Both the position numbers and the translations under genes were made by a program. Below the pieces are notes generated by a model. It searched no databases. It worked only from the letters and a program-made list of their open reading frames with translations, and was not told the DNA's origin. Below, one piece after another: positions 8,213 through 17,251 of a stretch of 64,000 nucleotides of DNA. The stretch lies in assembly GCF_900182925.1 (NCBI RefSeq), contig NZ_LT900024.1:2108001-2172000 (forward strand). Reading direction: 5' to 3'. Source of the DNA: Psychrobacter sp. LV10R520-6 (lineage in GTDB: Bacteria > Pseudomonadota > Gammaproteobacteria > Pseudomonadales > Moraxellaceae). Position 1 is the stretch's first letter, and every line of letters starts with the position of its first letter.

Positions 8213-9502
8213 TCAACTTAATAACACCAGGGAAATGGCTGGGAAAGACACCAAAACAATCAATCGAATCAAGTCAGAGACAATGAAGGGCGCCACCCCG
8301 CGAAACATATCGGCAAGCTTAATATGCGGTGCCACCGCTTTAATCACAAAGATATTCATGCCCATTGGCGGGGTAATAAGCCCAAGTTCTACGGTTAATA
8401 CCGTAATAATACCAAACCAAACGGGATCAAAGCCTAATGCTAGAATAATTGGGTATACCACAGGAATGGTAATCACCAACATCGCTAAGGCATCCATAAA
8501 CAGCCCAAGCAAAAAGTACATGATCAAGATGCAGATTAAAACGATCATTGGACTAACGTCCAAACCACCAATCCATGCTGCGAGCGTATTAGACATTCGC
8601 GATACAGAAATGAAGTAGCCAAGGGCTTCTGCGCCTAACAGCATAAAGAATACGACCGCAGATAATGCTAAGGTCTCAATTAATGAGCGCTTTAGGCCAT
8701 CCATTCTCATACCTTTAACAACAGCATAGCCCCAAGAAGCAAACGCCCCTACTGCGGCACCTTCAGTGGGGGTGAATAATCCAAAGAAAATACCAGCAAT
8801 AATAACAATAAAAATAAAGCTAAAAGGTATCAGCCCTGTTAAAGACACTATTTTAGCTTTCCACGGGGTTCGCTCGCCGCGCGGCGCCAGATGTGGCTTC
8901 CAGCGCACCATGATCATAACGGTAATAGAGTACATGACTATGCCTAAAATACCCGGTAAAAACCCAGCAATAAACATATCGCCAACTGATTGTTGGGTCA
9001 AGATAGCATAGACAAGAAGCGCGATACTCGGTGGAATCATGATCCCTAAGGTACCACCTGCGGCTAAAGCCCCACAGGCAAAACCCGGCTGGTAACCATG
9101 TTTTTCCATTTGTGGCAATGCCACTCGCGCCATAGTAGAAGCAGTCGCTAACGAGGATCCTGAAATAGAAGCAAAGATACCTGATGAGCCAATACCAGCA
9201 ATACCAAGGCTGCCTCTAACACCACCAAAAATAGTACGGGTAGAATCGAATAGTTTGGTCGCCATACCAGAATGAGTAGCAAAAACCCCCATTAATATAA
9301 ACAAAGGAATGGCACTAAAATCATACTTTGCTAAGACATCTACCGGAATATCTTTTAGCATTTGTACAGCGCCACTAGGTGAGGTTACTGCCCCAAAGCC
9401 CACTAACCCTACCCCTAACATCGCCAAAGCAACAGGTACCCTGCCGACGACTAATAAAATCATGCATACTAAACCGATAGCACCAATAATTTCTGAACTC
9501 AT
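8213..9502 (-). CDS. dctM: TRAP transporter large permease (DctM)
   Basis: A 429-residue multi-spanning inner-membrane protein, the sodium-coupled transport channel of a tripartite (TRAP) system. It has the usual length, about 12 membrane helices, and family blocks PLFILMGVFATHSGM, FASISGSSLATASTM, GGTLGIMIPPSI, LGLFMDALAMLVIT and GLITPPMGMN. Its ATG overlaps the dctQ stop by 4 bp (ATGA). The last codons and stop lie inside a 15-bp sequence (8209-8223) identical to the MITE end at 500-514, so the extreme C-terminus may have been altered by an insertion or deletion. Confidence 0.95.
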   Translation of the reverse strand: MSSEIIGAIGLVCMILLVVGRVPVALAMLGVGLVGFGAVTSPSGAVQMLKDIPVDVLAKYDFSAIPLFILMGVFATHSGMATKLFDSTRTIFGGVRGSLGIAGIGSSGIFASISGSSLATASTMARVALPQMEKHGYQPGFACGALAAGGTLGIMIPPSIALLVYAILTQQSVGDMFIAGFLPGILGIVMYSITVMIMVRWKPHLAPRGERTPWKAKIVSLTGLIPFSFIFIVIIAGIFFGLFTPTEGAAVGAFASWGYAVVKGMRMDGLKRSLIETLALSAVVFFMLLGAEALGYFISVSRMSNTLAAWIGGLDVSPMIVLICILIMYFLLGLFMDALAMLVITIPVVYPIILALGFDPVWFGIITVLTVELGLITPPMGMNIFVIKAVAPHIKLADMFRGVAPFIVSDLIRLIVLVSFPAISLVLLS

Positions 9503-10026
9503 GCGCCTGTCTCCTCGGCGTCAAAGAACTCGCCCGTTTTGAAAATATTAATGGATTCGATAAGGGCGCGAATAGCGAGCAAGGCACTTAAGAACGAACT
9601 TAGGGCATAAATGGGCATCATTGAGATTCTAAGATCTTGAGTCACTTTACCGAAATGAACGGCATCGACTGCACTCTCATATAGGCCCCATGTGAACACG
9701 ATACCTATTAAGAAAAACCCCATCATAAAGGTACCCATCATGTAGCCTTTAATAGACTGCGGCATCTTTTGGGTAAAAACGTCTACTATAATCTGGGAAC
9801 GTTCCACAAAGGCGGCAAATGCAGCCAGTAGCGCAAAAAGCATGAAATAAGAGACAATCTCCACGCCCCCTTTAATAGTGAACCCAAGCTCACCACCAGT
9901 GAGCTTGAATAAATAACGAGTGGCAACATCTGCAATAGTGGCGACAACAATGATGATTAAGCTGACACCACCAATGAATTGACATAACCTTGAAATAAAG
10001 CGACTGACTCTAACCAAAAATACCAT
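9499..10026 (-). CDS. dctQ: TRAP transporter small permease (DctQ)
   Basis: A 175-residue protein with four predicted membrane helices, the small permease that joins DctM in the inner membrane. Typical features are GVSLIIIVVATIADVATRYLF and the FVERSQIIVDVFTQKMP region before helix 3. A GGAG ribosome site lies 7 bp before the ATG. It sits 17 bp after dctP and overlaps dctM, so all three are one transcription unit. Confidence 0.9.
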   Translation of the reverse strand: MVFLVRVSRFISRLCQFIGGVSLIIIVVATIADVATRYLFKLTGGELGFTIKGGVEIVSYFMLFALLAAFAAFVERSQIIVDVFTQKMPQSIKGYMMGTFMMGFFLIGIVFTWGLYESAVDAVHFGKVTQDLRISMMPIYALSSFLSALLAIRALIESINIFKTGEFFDAEETGA

Positions 10027-10043
10027 GTGACAACTCCAATAAG

Positions 10044-11105
10044 TTAAACCTTGCAGGCAGCACTAGCCACTTTGGCTTTTTCGTAAACGGCATCTGCATC
10101 TAAACCTAGAGCCTTGACATCAGTAAGGTATTTTTGGATTCCTTTTTCAAGAGGTCCTTTCCAGTCTGGGTCATTGAGAGGATCAGGAATCTCGATGATA
10201 GTATCTCCTTTTGCACGGGCCTGTTCCATAACTCTAGCATCTTCTCTGTCAAACATTTGTCCTGCGATGTCTGCCATTACTTTACCTGAATTATCATCAA
10301 TTATTTTTTTCAAATCATCAGATAAGCTTTCGTATTTATCTTTATTCATCGTTACCAATAAAGCTGAACTGTAGAAAGGTATATTAGTATGTGCGTTAGT
10401 TAATTCCGTAATTCTAAAATCACCAGTAGGACTCCAAGCAAAGCTCAATCCATCAATAACACCACGTTGTAATGAAGTATAAATATCAGTAGCAGGTAAT
10501 CCTACAGGAGAGGCGCCAGTAGCTTCGATAATATCACCCGCAATTGCTGAAGGCCTACGAATACGCATACCTTTCATATCTTCTGGGGTACGAATAACTT
10601 TATCTACTGTATGGAATGCTCCAGGGCCTGCACCCATCATAAATAGTAGGTGAGTATCTTCATATTCGCTAGAAATATCGCCATCATCATAAAGTTTTTG
10701 TAACATACAACTCATCTGACTGGCTGAACTTGATAAGCCTGGCAACTCGGCAATTTGGGTTAATGGGAAGCGCCCAGCATCATAACCCTGAACCTGTGCT
10801 CCAATATCAACAATTCCTTTAGCGGTAGCATCATAAGTATTCTCGGGTTCACTTAGAGTTGCTGAAGGATAGATTTCAACTTTCAATCTTCCATTTGATT
10901 CTGTTTCGAGCTTTTTAGCCCAAGGTTCAAACACGTCAGTTTGCATTGCAGAAGTTGCAGGCCAAAAGTGTGAAAACCGTAGAGTAGTTGTTTCTTGAGA
11001 GGAAGTAGCAGAAGCGCCACTATCTGATTGGTTAGAGCAACCTGACATTCCTAGTGCTAGTGCCATGAATAAAGACAAAGCACCAACTTTGAGTTTGATA
11101 GACAT
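10044..11105 (-). CDS. dctP: TRAP transporter substrate-binding lipoprotein (DctP)
   Basis: A 353-residue solute-binding protein. The signal peptide ends in a lipobox (ALGMSGC), so it is a lipid-anchored rather than freely soluble binding protein. Domain features include LRFSHFWPATS, the VIRTPEDMKGMRIR segment with the arginine that usually binds the substrate carboxylate, and QRGVIDGLSFAW. The substrate is not readable from sequence. The position next to the paa cluster suggests an aromatic or related carboxylate such as phenylacetate (inference). A separate transcript start is likely because a large palindrome lies between it and paaJ. Confidence 0.92.
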   Translation of the reverse strand: MSIKLKVGALSLFMALALGMSGCSNQSDSGASATSSQETTTLRFSHFWPATSAMQTDVFEPWAKKLETESNGRLKVEIYPSATLSEPENTYDATAKGIVDIGAQVQGYDAGRFPLTQIAELPGLSSSASQMSCMLQKLYDDGDISSEYEDTHLLFMMGAGPGAFHTVDKVIRTPEDMKGMRIRRPSAIAGDIIEATGASPVGLPATDIYTSLQRGVIDGLSFAWSPTGDFRITELTNAHTNIPFYSSALLVTMNKDKYESLSDDLKKIIDDNSGKVMADIAGQMFDREDARVMEQARAKGDTIIEIPDPLNDPDWKGPLEKGIQKYLTDVKALGLDADAVYEKAKVASAACKV

Positions 11106-11245
11106 TTTTATCTCTTCCTTGTAGATAAATTAAAGATTGTGATTCTCACAACATGTTACACATAATTTACAATAATGTAATCATTTTAATTGATTAATTA
11201 TTAGTTGAGTTGATATGTACTATCAACTCTAGCCAGTTATATAAT

Positions 11246-11344
11246 AAAAACCTCATGAATATCATAACGAAAAACATTATTTTGTTCCAAGTACTTATTT
11301 ACTAAGAACAAAATAATTACTTTTTGGCTATTCATGAGGTTTTT
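11246..11344. terminator. Nested palindrome between paaJ and dctP
   Basis: Outer arms of 16 bp at 11246-11261 and 11329-11344 (ACCTCATGAATA type) enclose inner 12-bp arms ATTATTTTGTTC (11276-11287) and GAACAAAATAAT (11306-11317). On the minus strand the outer stem ends in a T-run, so it can terminate paaJ transcription. The size and nesting also fit a small hairpin repeat element. Confidence 0.7.
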
Positions 11345-11367
11345 TAGTGGTAATTGGCTACTTAGGT

Positions 11368-12561
11368 TTAGACAGACTCTATTGCCATGGCAATACCTTG
11401 ACCAACACCGATACACATAGTAACTAGAGCCTTGCAGCCAGGGTGACCTGCGATATCTGTCATTGCACTACCAGCAATACGTGCACCTGAAGCGCCAAGA
11501 GGGTGACCTAAAGCAATAGCGCCTCCATTTGGGTTTAGTCGAGTATCCGTAGGTTCAATACCGAAGTGGTTGAGTATCGCCAAGCTTTGACTGGCGAATG
11601 CCTCATTCAGCTCAATGATATCAAAATCAGACATCTTAAGCCCTGTTCGCTTTAATAATGTTTCAACAGCTGCTATAGGTCCAATACCCATTATGCGTGG
11701 TTCAACACCACGAGCAGCAGTAGCAATAACGCGAACTTTAGGTATAAGATTATGTTGTTTGCAAGCATCTTCTGAGGCAAGAAGTAAAGCCGCTGCCCCA
11801 TCATTTACTCCTGAGGCATTACCTGCAGTTACTGTGCCACCAGCAAAAATAGGTCTGAGTTTCGATAGACTTTCTATAGTAGTGTCAGCACGAGGATGCT
11901 CATCAGTATCTACTGTAATCAGGCCTTTTTTACGATCAGTATAAGTAACAGGCACAATCTCTTTTGCTAAACGCTCAGTAGCATTAGCAGCTTTCATTTG
12001 TGATTGATAGGCAAACTCATCTTGTGTTTCACGTGAGATACTGAATTCTTGAGCGACATTTTCTGCAGTTTGTGGCATAGAGTCGCTACCATATTGTGCC
12101 TCAAGCGCTTTATTGGTAAAGCGCCAGCCAATCGTTGTATCATAAATCTCGGGACTGCGGTCAAATGCCTTAGTCGGTTTATTCATCACGAAAGGAGCTC
12201 GTGACATAGACTCAACACCACCTGCTAACATGATATCGGTTTCACCCGATTTGATACTCCTAGCCGCTAAACTAATACAATCAACACCTGACCCACAAAG
12301 CCGATTAAGCGTAGTGCCTGGTACTTCAACAGGGTATCCGGCTAATAGTAGTGACATTCGTGTAACGTTCCGATTGTCTTCACCTGCTTGGTTGGCACAT
12401 CCAAACAAACAGTCATCAATCAGTTTAGTATCAAAATCATTGTTTTCACGAATATGCTTAAGCACAACAGCTGCCAAGTCATCCGGTCGGATAGATGATA
12501 AGCTACCACCATATCGACCGAAAGGAGTGCGACAGTAATCTACTATATATACATCTCTCAT
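11368..12561 (-). CDS. paaJ: 3-oxoadipyl-CoA / 3-oxo-5,6-dehydrosuberyl-CoA thiolase
   Basis: A 397-residue thiolase expected to carry out the two thiolytic steps of phenylacetate degradation, releasing acetyl-CoA and finally succinyl-CoA. It shows the nucleophile Cys in LNRLCGSGVDC, the HPLGASGAR His motif near residue 350, and MCIGVGQG with the second active Cys. It has full length. It is the last gene of the minus-strand paa run, 96 bp after paaE. The placement in the cluster supports PaaJ over a general acetyl-CoA acetyltransferase. Confidence 0.92.
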   Translation of the reverse strand: MRDVYIVDYCRTPFGRYGGSLSSIRPDDLAAVVLKHIRENNDFDTKLIDDCLFGCANQAGEDNRNVTRMSLLLAGYPVEVPGTTLNRLCGSGVDCISLAARSIKSGETDIMLAGGVESMSRAPFVMNKPTKAFDRSPEIYDTTIGWRFTNKALEAQYGSDSMPQTAENVAQEFSISRETQDEFAYQSQMKAANATERLAKEIVPVTYTDRKKGLITVDTDEHPRADTTIESLSKLRPIFAGGTVTAGNASGVNDGAAALLLASEDACKQHNLIPKVRVIATAARGVEPRIMGIGPIAAVETLLKRTGLKMSDFDIIELNEAFASQSLAILNHFGIEPTDTRLNPNGGAIALGHPLGASGARIAGSAMTDIAGHPGCKALVTMCIGVGQGIAMAIESV

Positions 12562-12657
12562 AATACTTACCCTGTTTAATCTTGATTTAATCGTCTACTT
12601 ACAAGCTACGTCTAAGCAGTTCTAAAAGAATCTGAAAGCAAGACGCTAATAATACTT

Positions 12658-13725
12658 TTAAACATCGAAATCAACTATAGCCGTTTCAGACTCTATATGT
12701 GCCTGACAAGTTAGCACATACCCAAGTTCTACTTCATAATCTTCAAGTCCGTAGTTAACATCCATTGTAGCTGAACCACTAACCAATTTTGCCTTACAAG
12801 TCGCACATACGCCACCTTTACAAGCAAAAGGTACGTTTGTACCGGCATCAATTGCTGCATCAAGAACACTTTGACCTTCCGCCAAACCAATTACTTGTTC
12901 ACGACCACCAGATATTATAGTTATTTGTTTATCAGATTCACTATATACAACAGGACGACGTACCGTTTGGCTAGTTGGGGTACCAAATAGTTCAAGATGA
13001 ATGTTCTTTTTGTTGATACCTTTATCAATTAAAGCTTCTCTAAAGCCCTCAATAATAGGAAGTGGTCCACATAAGTAAGTATGATCCAAGGTATCAGTAT
13101 TAATAAAAGCAGAGAGCAGTTGCTCAAATCTTTCACCTTCAGGGCGAGCTGATAAAATATTTAAATCTCTAGGCTCTCGTGTCAAAATGTGAATAATAGA
13201 CAGTCTTCCCATGTATCTATTTTTTAAAGCTTCTAGCTGCTCAAAAAACATTACACTTTGGCGTTTAGCATTGATATATATAAAATCTATATGGGCATGC
13301 TCAGTGTTCTCGAGTAAATATGTTGTCATCGCAAGAATAGGAGTGACACCACTACCTGCCCCCACAAATAAGTACTGCTCTGCTTGTTGCATAGCCTCAA
13401 GATCTTCAAGAGGTAAGCAGAAATCTCCTTGGGGTGCCATGACTTCAAGGATATCGCCTGCTTTCACGGTATTACAGATATGCTGAGAAAAAACACCTTC
13501 AGTTACACTTTTAATACCTACACGCAGATAATCCTCACCCATTTGACATATAGAATAAAAGCGTTCAACTTCTTTATCAGCAATTTGGGTTTTAAGTTTC
13601 AAGTGTTGCCCAGGAAAGGCTTTAAAATGACTTGATAAATATTTTGGGATATCAAATTTCAATGTCACCGCTTCATTAGTTTCAGGGAGTACCTCTACTA
13701 CCTTTAAAGCATGAAAAACAGACAT
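12658..13725 (-). CDS. paaE: Phenylacetyl-CoA epoxidase reductase subunit PaaE
   Basis: A 355-residue flavin/iron-sulfur reductase that passes electrons from NAD(P)H to the PaaA di-iron site. The ferredoxin-reductase half has RFYSICQ for FAD binding and GAGSGVTPILAM for the nicotinamide side. The C-terminal plant-type 2Fe-2S domain has CKGGVCATC with the fourth Cys in VLTCQAH. AAAGGA precedes the ATG. It follows paaD by 109 bp. Confidence 0.95.
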   Translation of the reverse strand: MSVFHALKVVEVLPETNEAVTLKFDIPKYLSSHFKAFPGQHLKLKTQIADKEVERFYSICQMGEDYLRVGIKSVTEGVFSQHICNTVKAGDILEVMAPQGDFCLPLEDLEAMQQAEQYLFVGAGSGVTPILAMTTYLLENTEHAHIDFIYINAKRQSVMFFEQLEALKNRYMGRLSIIHILTREPRDLNILSARPEGERFEQLLSAFINTDTLDHTYLCGPLPIIEGFREALIDKGINKKNIHLELFGTPTSQTVRRPVVYSESDKQITIISGGREQVIGLAEGQSVLDAAIDAGTNVPFACKGGVCATCKAKLVSGSATMDVNYGLEDYEVELGYVLTCQAHIESETAIVDFDV

Positions 13726-13834
13726 AATTATTCCTTTAAAATTTGTCTTAAATTATTAATAATTAAGTAAATAGGCACATTTAACTAGCAGGTATCGTTT
13801 ATCGTAAAATAAAACGCATTACTAGAAACCATTT

Positions 13835-14341
13835 TTAATGGCACTTAAAATATTCAAATGGTTCCGTACATTCAAGGCATCGATATAGAGACTTACAGGC
13901 AGTAGCACCAAAATGACTAACTACTTGATAGTCATTGCTTCCACAGTTTGGGCAACGCTTAGGTTCGTTGCTATCACCTGAACCTGGTGGTGCAATACCA
14001 TAAGTTTCAAGCTTAACGATTGCTTCAGGAGACATCCAGTCTGTTGACCAAGCTGGAACCAGCTGCTCTTTTAAAATAGGTTCAGGATAGCCTGCATCTA
14101 TTAATGCATCACTCACCATCTTTCTAATCGCTGCTGTAGCAGGACAGCCGATATATGTAGGGGTAAGCGTCACAGTAATAGTGCCAGCTTTCTGATCGAT
14201 ATTGACATCTCTAATAATACCTAAATCATCTAACGTCAATACTGGTACCTCAGGATCAGGTACCTCAGCCAATATCTGCATTATCTCATCAATATCAAGC
14301 ATCGGTGTTAGCTGAATTTTAGTCATATTAGTTTCTACCAT
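13835..14341 (-). CDS. paaD: Phenylacetyl-CoA epoxidase maturation protein PaaD
   Basis: A 168-residue protein with an N-terminal MIP18/DUF59 domain (IMQILAEVPDPEVPVLTLDDLGI) and a C-terminal Cys-rich zinc-type finger (CPNCGSND, CKSLYRCLECTEPFEYFKCH). PaaD is thought to help assemble metal centres in the epoxidase. Its ATG overlaps the paaC stop by 7 bp; a second ATG (14326) is a possible start. Confidence 0.93.
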   Translation of the reverse strand: MVETNMTKIQLTPMLDIDEIMQILAEVPDPEVPVLTLDDLGIIRDVNIDQKAGTITVTLTPTYIGCPATAAIRKMVSDALIDAGYPEPILKEQLVPAWSTDWMSPEAIVKLETYGIAPPGSGDSNEPKRCPNCGSNDYQVVSHFGATACKSLYRCLECTEPFEYFKCH

Positions 14342-15120
14342 TTAGCGTTAGGAAATTCACGACGTAAAGATTGCATTTCAGCCAGTAAAGGCCCGAGTGT
14401 TTCGGTATGTAACCCTTTTGTACCACCACTATGATGATATCTATCTTGTGGCATAGCAAGGCCAGCTTCTTCGATAAGAGCAAGAACATCCCTGCGCCAC
14501 TGTAACTTTACAGTTGCCATTGACTCTATGATTCCCAATTCTTGGGCCGATTTAATAGTATCATCTTCTTCAAAAAGCTCATTAGTATAAGCCCAAATAT
14601 CATTTAAAGCCGACTGCAGTCTACGATGACTCTCATCAGTGCCATTGCCAAGACGTATCAGCCAAGCACGTTGATGAATGTAATGATATTGAACTTCTTT
14701 TGAAGATTTAACAGCGATAGATTTAAAAGCATCAATACTACTACTCTGCATATCTTGATACAGATATTTAAAGTAGGTGCTTATAAAAAATCCCCGTAAC
14801 GTAGTAACAGCAAAGTCACCTTTTTCTAGTTCAGCTAGCAAGTAATTAGTATATTCACGCTCGTTACGAAAATATGCTAATTCGTCAGCATCCCTTTTTT
14901 GCTCATCATTATCTGCCGCTACTTCAAGCCAAGCCATAGTTTGTCCTAAAGTGTCCAGACCAATATTAGCAAGCGCCAGTTCTTCTTCGATAATGGGTGC
15001 ATGACCTACCCATTCGCAATGACGTTGCGCTAATATTAAGGTTGTGTCACCCAAGCGCAGTGCATAATCAAACATAGTTTTTTCATGATTTATAACAGTA
15101 GTGTTCATAACGGTATCCAT
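14335..15120 (-). CDS. paaC: Phenylacetyl-CoA epoxidase structural subunit PaaC
   Basis: A 261-residue ferritin-like helical subunit that pairs with PaaA and supports the catalytic complex without holding iron. Typical segments are FDYALRLGDTTLILAQRHCEWVGHAPIIEEELALANIG (start), FKSIAVKSSKEVQYH and WRRDVLALIEEAGL. Starts at 15120 or 15108 are both possible. It is 16 bp after paaB and overlaps paaD. Confidence 0.94.
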   Translation of the reverse strand: MDTVMNTTVINHEKTMFDYALRLGDTTLILAQRHCEWVGHAPIIEEELALANIGLDTLGQTMAWLEVAADNDEQKRDADELAYFRNEREYTNYLLAELEKGDFAVTTLRGFFISTYFKYLYQDMQSSSIDAFKSIAVKSSKEVQYHYIHQRAWLIRLGNGTDESHRRLQSALNDIWAYTNELFEEDDTIKSAQELGIIESMATVKLQWRRDVLALIEEAGLAMPQDRYHHSGGTKGLHTETLGPLLAEMQSLRREFPNAKW

Positions 15121-15136
15121 TGGTAAAAAACGTCAA

Positions 15137-15421
15137 TTACATGTGGCCAACTTCATCTGGAATCGTATAAAATGTTGGGTGACGATAAATTTTATCCATA
15201 GATGGTTCTAAATAGGCATCTCGATCATCATAGTCTAATGAAGTTAGACTATTAGATTTGACTACCCATATAGAAGTACCTTCACTGCGACGAGTGTATA
15301 AATCACGAGCATTTTGTAATGCCATCTCGTCATCAGTCGCATGTAGTGACCCGACATGTTGGTGAGACAAACCAGCTTTGGCTCTAATAAATACTTCGTA
15401 TAATAGTTGAGACTTACTCAT
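15137..15421 (-). CDS. paaB: Phenylacetyl-CoA epoxidase subunit PaaB
   Basis: A 94-residue small subunit of the PaaABCE complex, with YEVFIRAKAGLSHQHVGSLHA, ALQNARDLYTRRSEG and the conserved end IYRHPTFYTIPDEVGHM. The ATG at 15421 was chosen because AAAGGAG lies 7 bp upstream and the protein then has the family length; an upstream in-frame extension to 15562 is spurious. A 225-bp gap holding a long hairpin separates it from paaA. Confidence 0.95.
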   Translation of the reverse strand: MSKSQLLYEVFIRAKAGLSHQHVGSLHATDDEMALQNARDLYTRRSEGTSIWVVKSNSLTSLDYDDRDAYLEPSMDKIYRHPTFYTIPDEVGHM

Positions 15422-15570
15422 TGCTAACTCCTTTAGCATTAGGCATGGATTGAACTTACTTTGTGATACTGCTAGATGATTGGATGAGAAATAATTAATT
15501 ATAAAAAGGTATGATGCTCTATATAAATTAGAACAAGTTTTTAGGCTTACAAAGAAATGCATTCTAAGTT

Positions 15571-15620
15571 AGCTATAATAAATAGCGATGGCATTTAGCC
15601 ATCACTATTTATGTATTAGC
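15571..15620 (-). other. Intercistronic stem-loop between paaA and paaB
   Basis: AAATAG-C-GATGGC pairs with GCCATC-A-CTATTT, extended by imperfect pairing of AGCTATAAT with ATGTATTAGCT. There is no T-run, so it is more likely an RNA-stabilising or partial stop structure than a full terminator. Confidence 0.5.
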
Positions 15621-15646
15621 TTTCGAATGTTTAAAAAGAGATACAA

Positions 15647-16585
15647 CTAAGCTGCTTTCTTCACGCTTTGTTTGTTCTCATAGGCCATTGCTGCTTCAAC
15701 TATCCACTTACCATCTTCTTGAGCTTGGCGACGGGCATCCATACGTTCTTTATTACATGGGCCATAACCACTAACGACTTGTTTAAACTCTTTCCAGTCT
15801 ATTGGACCATGATCATAATGACCAGTTTCTTCATTCCATTTTAAGTCAGGATCAGGAATAGTAATATCTAAGTATTCTGCTTGACGAACAGTTATGTCAA
15901 TGAATTTTTGGCGTAGTTCATCATTACCGAGACGTTTAATCTTCCAAGCCATTGATTGCTCACTATTGGCTGAATCACTGTCATGTGGACCAAACATCAT
16001 CAAAGAAGGCCACCAGAAGCGATTAATGGAATCTTGTACCATTGCTTTTTGTTCAGCGTTACCTTCTTTAACTAGTTCAGTTAACAGTTCATAACCTTGA
16101 CGTTGATGGAATGACTCTTCTTTACAAATACGCACCATGGCTCGAGCATACGGACCATATGAAGTACGTTGCAATGCTACTTGGTTAACGATAGCTGCAC
16201 CGTCAACTAACCAGCCGATCATGCCCATATCTGCCCAGCTTCTTGTAGGATAGTTAAATATAGAAGAATACTTCAGCTTCCCTTCAAGCATCGCATCAAT
16301 AGTCGCTTGTCTTTCTGCGCCTAGTGTTTCCGCTGCGCAGTATAGATATAGACCATGGCCAGCTTCATCCTGGATTTTAGCCATCAAAATAGATTTACGG
16401 CGTAATGTTGGAGCACGAGCTAACCAGTTTGCTTCTGGTAGCATACCAACAATTTCGGAGTGGGCATGTTGTGATATTTGACGAATCAAACTTTCACGAT
16501 AAGCCTCTGGCATCCAGTCTCTAGGCTCTATCTTGACATCACGTGCGACTTTGTCTTCAAACTTATCGAGTTCAGCGTTACTCAT
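15647..16585 (-). CDS. paaA: Phenylacetyl-CoA 1,2-epoxidase catalytic subunit PaaA
   Basis: A 312-residue ferritin-fold di-iron oxygenase that epoxidises the ring of phenylacetyl-CoA. Iron-ligand motifs are visible: [13 protein letters not shown] and [15 protein letters not shown] (E-x-x-H types). The C-terminal segment [21 protein letters not shown] is typical of PaaA. AAGGAG lies before the ATG. It leads the paaABCDE block but follows the thioesterase and paaG on the same strand. Confidence 0.96.
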   Translation of the reverse strand: MSNAELDKFEDKVARDVKIEPRDWMPEAYRESLIRQISQHAHSEIVGMLPEANWLARAPTLRRKSILMAKIQDEAGHGLYLYCAAETLGAERQATIDAMLEGKLKYSSIFNYPTRSWADMGMIGWLVDGAAIVNQVALQRTSYGPYARAMVRICKEESFHQRQGYELLTELVKEGNAEQKAMVQDSINRFWWPSLMMFGPHDSDSANSEQSMAWKIKRLGNDELRQKFIDITVRQAEYLDITIPDPDLKWNEETGHYDHGPIDWKEFKQVVSGYGPCNKERMDARRQAQEDGKWIVEAAMAYENKQSVKKAA

Positions 16586-16708
16586 GATCTGCTCCTTGTT
16601 ATGTATTCCTTTTAGAATATTAGGATATCTAATATTTTAATAACATAGTCTCTAGAAAAATCTAAAATCCATATTACATTCAAACACTTATAGTGAATTA
16701 AACTATAG

Positions 16709-17161
16709 TTAAATATAAATGTAACACATTGTTGATAACGTGCACAGTTTATTATCTGTATCAAACATGTTTACTTGACCGCGTATCACTTTAGTGGCTG
16801 CTCGTATCACTTTAGCTTCAATAGTAACCTTTCCAGCTTTTATCGGTCTCAAAAATTCGGTACTTGCATTTAGGGTGACCATTTCTCGTGTCTGACCCTC
16901 TTGGGCTAACACTGGGAAAACTAATAGAGAATCTGCTAAGGCCATAATCGCCTGTCCTGATAGAATTTCAGATGCTTTTGGCGCAGGAATTTTTCTGTAC
17001 AAATCAGGGTTATATGCCAATTCATATATGGCTTTACCTGCAGTAAGTTCTATAATCTCAACAGAGAAATTATTAAGTACCCATGCAGGAAATACTTCAT
17101 CAATTTGTTTTTTTATAATGTGACCGTACTTCGACATAATATCTGGATTTGCATTGATCAT
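16709..17161 (-). CDS. Hotdog-fold thioesterase (PaaI-related)
   Basis: A 150-residue hotdog protein. The core helix SGQAIMALADSLLV carries the Asp position used by PaaI-like thioesterases, followed by the strand region MVTLNASTEFLRPIKAGKVTIEAKVI. It is distinct from the clearer PaaI at 21892. Its place between paaG and paaA suggests release of CoA from dead-end intermediates such as 2-hydroxyphenyl- or tropone-related CoA esters (inference). The ribosome site is weak, so the start could be the inner ATG at residue 9. Confidence 0.75.
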   Translation of the reverse strand: MINANPDIMSKYGHIIKKQIDEVFPAWVLNNFSVEIIELTAGKAIYELAYNPDLYRKIPAPKASEILSGQAIMALADSLLVFPVLAQEGQTREMVTLNASTEFLRPIKAGKVTIEAKVIRAATKVIRGQVNMFDTDNKLCTLSTMCYIYI

Positions 17162-17251
17162 AGATGGATGTTTCCATTGAAGATAAATATTTTATTTTAG
17201 TTAGCGATTTTAAGAATAAGAAACGCAGGTTTCTCATTTATGAGCTTTAAA

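Noticed and set aside
15422..15562. N-terminal extension of PaaB
   Set aside because: AT-rich, no family match, and the AAAGGAG site favours the inner ATG at 15421.
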